DNA from: Rickettsia bellii RML369-C
Lineage (GTDB): Bacteria > Pseudomonadota > Alphaproteobacteria > Rickettsiales > Rickettsiaceae
Reading direction: 5' to 3'
Length of the DNA: 64,000 bases
Assembly: GCF_000012385.1 (NCBI RefSeq)
Contig: NC_007940.1
Span: forward strand, 1,178,001-1,242,000
Below, one piece after another: positions 59,087-64,000 of this stretch. Numbering within the stretch: position 1 is the stretch's first letter; each line of letters begins with the position of its first letter. The position numbers were made by a program, and so were the translations under genes. The notes under the pieces were generated by a model. That model ran no database searches. It was not told where the DNA came from and worked only from the letters and a program-made list of their open reading frames with translations.

Positions 59087-59887
59087 TTAAGAAAACTCAC
59101 TCATCACTAATATATAACTAGCTTTTAAATCTAAATCATAATCAATTGTGTTGTATATTAGCTTTTTTATGTCGGCAAATTTCTGAACTAGATAGGAAGG
59201 AGTACGATTCGGTAATGCATGGAATATTTTATTTTCTAAATCTGAAAATTCAATATTAATACCTGAAGATTTTTTTAAGATACGGTTCATTAATAGTAAT
59301 ATACTATCAGTAAAATCCAACCATAATTCTCTATCTTTAGTATTAAATTGCTTAATAAACTCTAATTTAGAATTTAAGTTTTCATTATCTGCTATAGGCT
59401 GAATAAATTTAGAATATAATTCTTCTTCAGAATGTCTTTCAGATGATTTAGTACTAATTTTAAAACATCTAGATCTGATGGTAGAAATTATACTTGAAGC
59501 TCTTGAAGTAATCAAAAATATATAACTATTTTTAGGAGTGTCTTCTAAAATCTTTAAACATGAATTTGCAACATTCAGATTCATAAGATCTGCCGAATAA
59601 ATTACGGCAACCTTACAACCTGAAATTGCAGAGGTTTTACTTAAGAACTCCTGTAATTTTCTTATTTGCTCGATAGAGATATTCTTAGCATTAGACGTAG
59701 CAGAAACTTCTCTAGCAATAAGATGATAATCTGGATTATTTTCAAGAGGAATACTATTCTTTAAAAGCTTTGAACATATAAATTTCTCTATATCTTTTAA
59801 AGCTTGCTCTATATTTTCTGCTTCAATAAGCCAGCTATTATGTAGCTTTTTATGTTTTAAACTAAATTCTAGATGCTCAATTATCAT
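59087..59887 (-). CDS. holB: DNA polymerase III delta-prime subunit
   Basis: Clamp-loader stator. 266 residues with ISIEQIRKLQEFLSKTSAISGCKVAVIYSADLMNLNVANSCLKILEDTPKNSYIFLIT and the sensor-like SRCFKIS. The P-loop and zinc module of longer homologues are not recognisable, giving a short AAA+ core that cannot bind ATP by the standard motif. Partner holA is at 17.4 kb. Confidence 0.88.
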   Translation of the reverse strand: MIIEHLEFSLKHKKLHNSWLIEAENIEQALKDIEKFICSKLLKNSIPLENNPDYHLIAREVSATSNAKNISIEQIRKLQEFLSKTSAISGCKVAVIYSADLMNLNVANSCLKILEDTPKNSYIFLITSRASSIISTIRSRCFKISTKSSERHSEEELYSKFIQPIADNENLNSKLEFIKQFNTKDRELWLDFTDSILLLMNRILKKSSGINIEFSDLENKIFHALPNRTPSYLVQKFADIKKLIYNTIDYDLDLKASYILVMSEFS

Positions 59888-60022
59888 ATAAACTAATAGT
59901 TAAGGCTTCCTTTAATGCCATGATTCTTGAAGCATAATTATATTACTAAAGCTATAGGACTGCTAACAGTCCCACGACTGTACCTCAGGCTTAACTGTGG
60001 TACTATAGGAAAAAAATATAAG

Positions 60023-60349
60023 TTACTTATTATTACAAGCTTCTTTAAGTTTACTTCCAGCTTTAAATACAGGTTGCTTATAAGCAGGTATGGTCATTTT
60101 TGCTCCTGTTTTTGGATTACGACCTTCTCTTGATTTTCTGCTTTGTATTCCAAACGAACCAAAACCTGTGATATTAACACTATGTTGATGTTTAGTAGCA
60201 GAAATTATAGATTCAAGCACCCAATTAAGTGCCTTTTCTGCATCAGCTTTTGTAAATGATTTATGCCCCTGATGTTTATGGTGGTGACCATGCTCAGTCA
60301 TGAAAGCAATAAATTCTGTCTTATTCATTTTTTTAGGTTGTGTGCTCAT
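60023..60349 (-). CDS. HU-like nucleoid protein with histidine-rich segment
   Basis: 108 residues of the HU/IHF family. The DNA-binding end is canonical: VNITGFGSFGIQSRKSREGRNPKTGAKMTIPA...PVFKAGSKLKEA. The N-terminus MNKTEFIAFMTE is followed by a His-rich insert HGHHHKHQGHK where HU normally has the first-helix loop, then the helix FTKADAEKALNWVL. Metal binding is possible. A 9-residue leader MSTQPKKMN precedes the usual start. Confidence 0.9.
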   Translation of the reverse strand: MSTQPKKMNKTEFIAFMTEHGHHHKHQGHKSFTKADAEKALNWVLESIISATKHQHSVNITGFGSFGIQSRKSREGRNPKTGAKMTIPAYKQPVFKAGSKLKEACNNK

Positions 60350-60645
60350 AAGAAATCAACTCTCTTTTAATGGGTTAATACATTACTGTCGTAGTACAAT
60401 AATATACAACTAGCAATAATGCACATCAATATATTTTTTTATTTTTTAACTAGGTTATTTAATTATAACAAACTCTTAGTTTACTGCAAATATCCATTAT
60501 TTATAAAGTTTTAAAGATATATATAATTGTATAACTGATGAAAAAAATGTAGCCATTTTACATCAGTTATGCTTTTAAAGCTGGATATAATTAATAATTC
60601 AAGTAAAAATTTACAATAAATATATCAAAGAGAACATCAAATAAA

Positions 60646-63600
60646 ATGTTATTATCTGAAATTTGCATAAAACGTCCGGTATTTGCAACTGTTTTAAGTT
60701 TAGTTATTTTAGTTCTTGGAACAATTTTTTTCACTAAGCTACAAATTAGAGGTACGCCAGATATTTCAATTCCTATTATAAACGTCAATGCTTTTTATTC
60801 TGGTGCTGATGCTTTATATATGGAAAAAGAAATCACAACCCGAATAGAAAAGGCTTTAAAAACAGTTAAAAACCTAGATTATATAACCTCACAAAGTAGT
60901 ACTGGGCAAAGTAGTATTACTTTATCTTTCTTATTATCTACAGATATTGAAGTAGCATTAAACGATGTACGCTCTAAAATATCTGATATAACTTATATGT
61001 TTCCGCAGGATATGAAAGCACCATCGGTTGCAAAGCTTGATGCTGATAGCTTTCCAAGTCTTTTTATAAGCGTTGAAAGTGAACAATATAATGATTTAGA
61101 GCTAACAAAAATTGTTGAAGATTACTTGCAAACTCCTTTAGATAAACTAGAAAGCGTAGGACAATCACAAATTTATGGCGGCAATGAATATATAATGAGA
61201 ATAGAGCCTGATCCTAAAAAATTATATCAACATAAAATTTCTTTATTAGATATTGAGGTTGCCATAAGAGAGCAGAATAAAGATTATCCTGCCGGTAACA
61301 TTAAAACGGGAGTAAATAATTTTATAGTAACTCTTGAAGGTTCTTTATCTAAACCGGAAGAATTTGGCAATATTATAATAAAAGTTCAAGATAATAGTAT
61401 AATCAAACTACAAGATATAGCTAAAGTATATTTAACTGCTCCAGATAGTGAAGTATTATTTAGGTATAATGGGAAAAATTCTATTGCTCTTGGGCTTATC
61501 AAAGAATCTAAAGCTAACGTTATAGATTTATCAAATGATGTTACAAAAGAGATTGAAAAAGTAAAAGAGTCAATTCCTAAAGGAATAAGCTTAAATATTG
61601 CATATGATGGAGCAAAACCTGTTAGAGCCTCGATTTATGCAGTATTTCAAACCATTTTTGAAGCTTTAATATTAGTGATTTTAGTAACATATTTATTTCT
61701 TGCCTCTGCTAAAATTACCCTAATTCCATTTGTTACTATTCCTGTATCGTTAATAGGTACTTTCAGCGTAATGTATGCTATGGGGTTTTCTATCAATATC
61801 TTTACGCTACTTGCCATGATCCTTGCAATCGGGCTTGTGGTAGATGATGCAATAGTTATGCTTGAAAATATATTTAGATACAATGAAATGGGTCATAAAC
61901 CCATGGAAGCGGCATTGCTTGCCTCTAAAGAAATAGGATTCGCAATTATTGCAATGACTATTACACTTGCTGCTGTATTTTTACCTGTTGGATTTATAGA
62001 TGGGTTTGTTGGGAAATTATTCATAGAATTCGCATGGACTTTAGCGTTTTGTGTTTTATTTTCAGGATTTGTAGCCTTAACCTTAACACCCATGATGTCA
62101 AGTCGTATGATTACTAAACATAACGCTCCGACACTTAAGTTTCTAGTTAAATTCAATGAGCTTTTACAATTAATACAGGACAAATATATTTATTACCTAA
62201 ACCTAACTTTTGATAATAAAAAGAAATTTGTCCTAATTATTGCTGCATCATTTGTGGTATTAATAATCAGTTTTAAATTTGTGCAAAAAACCTTTATACC
62301 TCAAGAAGATGACGGGTTCTTGCAATTATCTTTTAAAGGACCGGAAGGATCTAGCTTAGAGCATTCTACTGAAGTAGTAATAGAAGCTGAGAAAATCCTT
62401 GCTAATTATAAAGACATAGCAGGTTACTTAATGGTAATAGGAGCAGGCGGTAGTGATAATGTCCTTTCTTTCGTACCATTAAAAGATTGGAAGCAGCGTT
62501 CTAGATCGCAAGAAACAATCAAGAATATGCTAAATAAACAGTTCTCCGAGATAGCAGGTATGAAAGTTTTTGCTATGGATCCTCGCTCGATGGTCAGTAG
62601 TGGCGGAGGTAGCCCTATCGAATTTACTATTCAAACAAATCTTGAGTATGATGATCTAGATAAAATATCGCAGCAATTTATAGATATAATGAAAGCAAAC
62701 CCGATTTTTTCTAATGTTAATAGAAACCTACAATCAGCAATGCCAACTATTGCTATCGAAATTAATCGTGATAAAGCTTATTTGTATGGAATGAATATGG
62801 CAAATATTGGTAAAACAGTGCAGTATTTGCTGGCAGGTCAACAAGTAGGTGATTTTAGAATGGGGAACGATCTGTATGAAGTGATGCTGCAATTTAATCA
62901 AAAAGATCGTAGTAGCATTAGTGATTTTAGTAAAATTCTGATACCAACAAAAAATAATAATATGTTGCCCCTTGAATCAATAGCTAATATCACAGAAAAA
63001 ATATCCGTAAAATCATATAGCCATTATAACAACTCAAAATCTGTTACCATCTCTTCCGATCTTAGCCCTGATAGTAAAATCGAAGAGGCAATTAACGAAA
63101 TTAATAAGATAGCAGTTAAATTACTTGATCCAGGTAATACTATACTCGAATATATTGGGGAAATTAAACAAATGAAAGAAGCAGATAGTAATATGCTTAT
63201 GACATTTGGCTTTGCTCTCATATTCATTTATTTGGTGCTTGCAGCACAATTTGAAAGCTTTGTTGATCCATTATTAATATTGCTTGCTGTACCTTTTTCA
63301 ATAACCGGTGGCGTGCTTACTCTTTGGATTTCAGGTAACAGTCTTAATATGTATAGTAATATCGGGCTTATTACTTTAATTGGGCTAATCACTAAGAACT
63401 CTATTATGATAGTAGAATTTGCTAACCAACTAAGGGAAAAAGGAGCAAATATTAGAAATGCTATAATAGAAGCTTGTACTCTTCGCCTGCGACCAATCTT
63501 AATGACTACACTTGCTGCTGTTGTAGGTAGTATACCATTGATTTTTGCAACAGGTGCGGGAGCTAGTGCTCGTAATTCTATTGGTCTTGTAATAGTTGGT

Positions 63601-63672
63601 GGCTTAAGCATTGGTACTATATTTACAATTTTTGTTATACCTGTAATATATCAAACATTTAAGAAAAATTAA
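60646..63672 (+). CDS. RND-family efflux pump inner-membrane subunit
   Basis: AcrB/HAE-1 type proton-driven exporter. 1008 residues: IKRPVFATVLSLVILVLGTIFF at the start, two large periplasmic loops, and twelve membrane helices. The proton-relay helix has GLVVDDAIVMLENIFR near 400, and the second half holds LVLAAQFESFVDPLLILLAVP and LIGLITKNSIMIVEFANQLR. No membrane-fusion or outer-membrane partner gene is adjacent, so partners must be elsewhere. Confidence 0.94.
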   Translation: MLLSEICIKRPVFATVLSLVILVLGTIFFTKLQIRGTPDISIPIINVNAFYSGADALYMEKEITTRIEKALKTVKNLDYITSQSSTGQSSITLSFLLSTDIEVALNDVRSKISDITYMFPQDMKAPSVAKLDADSFPSLFISVESEQYNDLELTKIVEDYLQTPLDKLESVGQSQIYGGNEYIMRIEPDPKKLYQHKISLLDIEVAIREQNKDYPAGNIKTGVNNFIVTLEGSLSKPEEFGNIIIKVQDNSIIKLQDIAKVYLTAPDSEVLFRYNGKNSIALGLIKESKANVIDLSNDVTKEIEKVKESIPKGISLNIAYDGAKPVRASIYAVFQTIFEALILVILVTYLFLASAKITLIPFVTIPVSLIGTFSVMYAMGFSINIFTLLAMILAIGLVVDDAIVMLENIFRYNEMGHKPMEAALLASKEIGFAIIAMTITLAAVFLPVGFIDGFVGKLFIEFAWTLAFCVLFSGFVALTLTPMMSSRMITKHNAPTLKFLVKFNELLQLIQDKYIYYLNLTFDNKKKFVLIIAASFVVLIISFKFVQKTFIPQEDDGFLQLSFKGPEGSSLEHSTEVVIEAEKILANYKDIAGYLMVIGAGGSDNVLSFVPLKDWKQRSRSQETIKNMLNKQFSEIAGMKVFAMDPRSMVSSGGGSPIEFTIQTNLEYDDLDKISQQFIDIMKANPIFSNVNRNLQSAMPTIAIEINRDKAYLYGMNMANIGKTVQYLLAGQQVGDFRMGNDLYEVMLQFNQKDRSSISDFSKILIPTKNNNMLPLESIANITEKISVKSYSHYNNSKSVTISSDLSPDSKIEEAINEINKIAVKLLDPGNTILEYIGEIKQMKEADSNMLMTFGFALIFIYLVLAAQFESFVDPLLILLAVPFSITGGVLTLWISGNSLNMYSNIGLITLIGLITKNSIMIVEFANQLREKGANIRNAIIEACTLRLRPILMTTLAAVVGSIPLIFATGAGASARNSIGLVIVGGLSIGTIFTIFVIPVIYQTFKKN

Positions 63673-63675
63673 TAA

Positions 63676-63696
63676 TTTGTAAAATAATTTTACAAA
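63676..63696. terminator. Terminator-like hairpin after the RND gene
   Basis: TTTGTAAAA-TAA-TTTTACAAA, 9-bp stem with a 3-nt loop, followed by ATATAAAAATTT. Confidence 0.5.
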
Positions 63697-63804
63697 TATA
63701 AAAATTTCAATGGACATCTATCTAAAAATAGGAAATTATAATTGTATGGTAAATTGTTTTGAAGTCTAGATTTACTTAAACATCAATAATATGGAGAGCA
63801 AAAT

Positions 63805-64000
63805 ATGCTAATAAATACTTCTAGTAATCCACTTATTACTACTATACATTTACTATCTTCTATAGGTGCTATAAATTGGGGACTAATTGGACTATTCAAT
63901 TTTAACCTAGTAACACTTTTATTTGGTTCATTCCCAATTATCGTTAAGTTACTTTATATAATTATTGGTTTTTGTGGGATATATTCATTTTTATGTTTAG
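63805..64000 (+). CDS. DUF378 small membrane protein (cut by window end)
   Basis: 65 codons visible, open at the end of the window. GGAGAG lies 8 bp before the ATG. The DUF378 pattern is clear: IGAINWGLIGLFNFNLVTLLFG then a second helix LLYIIIGFCGIYSFL. Two membrane helices; function unknown. Confidence 0.8.
   Translation, partial: MLINTSSNPLITTIHLLSSIGAINWGLIGLFNFNLVTLLFGSFPIIVKLLYIIIGFCGIYSFLCL

Noticed and set aside
59952-60008. Cluster of small inverted repeats (CTATAG ends, GACTG/CAGTC hairpin) between holB and the HU gene
   Set aside because: No promoter or T-tract in either direction; arms are short, so a chance arrangement is likely.
1-64000. CRISPR array, prophage, integrase or full insertion sequence
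   Set aside because: Repeats are dispersed rather than regularly spaced, and no transposase, integrase or phage structural gene is recognisable; the nearest is the Rpn family.

Overview
This window comes from an AT-rich alphaproteobacterium and is almost certainly Rickettsia. Signs of this are the ubiquinone, cytochrome oxidase and GatCAB genes, a VirB2-type pilin standing apart from any vir cluster, ankyrin-type proteins, many genes caught in the act of decay, and intergenic gaps filled with short dispersed palindromic repeats. I cannot fix the species from the sequence alone; a repeat-rich spotted-fever or transitional lineage fits best.

Layout. 1-12.2 kb: an Atm1-type ABC exporter, glutaredoxin, uvrB, the gltP symporter, cutA, queD, the 2-oxoglutarate dehydrogenase pair sucA-sucB and an M32 carboxypeptidase. 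12.2-18.9 kb: recN, bamD, an orphan virB2, coxC, a candidate structured small RNA, coq7, holA and lptE. 19-23 kb: accessory DNA with a small unknown protein behind a near-consensus promoter, an ankyrin-type cluster broken by a stop codon, and an exported trypsin-like protease. 23-28 kb: dnaK, dnaJ, a ChaB-like gene, an unknown gene and tRNA-Thr(CGT). 28.8-34.7 kb: bamA-rseP, nusB-rlmE, a small membrane protein and a RatA/Coq10-like START protein. 35-41.3 kb: the most unusual stretch, with a signal-peptide-bearing NLR-like STAND ATPase plus TPR gene (frameshifted), 1.3 kb of nested repeats, a degenerate membrane histidine-kinase-like protein and an XRE regulator. 41.5-51 kb: a nonsense-broken drug exporter, mnhE, pyrH, frr, gatCAB, a solute-binding lipoprotein, a flavin reductase, dapB and a BAX-inhibitor-1 protein. 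51-64 kb: a SdhAF4-like small protein, rsmE, a zinc-ribbon membrane protein, dapD, a broken ferritin-like gene, hemW, two decaying Rpn-type nuclease genes, ffh, holB, a histidine-rich HU protein, an RND pump and the start of a DUF378 gene.

How it works together. Most genes are single-copy housekeeping functions of a reduced intracellular genome: the TCA cycle (sucAB), respiration and ubiquinone (coxC, coq7), cell envelope assembly (bamA, bamD, lptE, rseP), diaminopimelate synthesis (dapB, dapD), chaperones, replication (holA, holB) and translation (frr, gatCAB, rsmE, rlmE). Between them lie at least three families of short mobile-like repeats. The palindrome family has supplied the last residues and stop codons of recN and holA, and one element lies nested inside another at 37.5-37.9 kb. 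Six genes or gene remnants carry a single visible lesion or are truncated, which fits continuing reductive evolution, although sequencing error in homopolymers cannot be excluded for the frameshifts.
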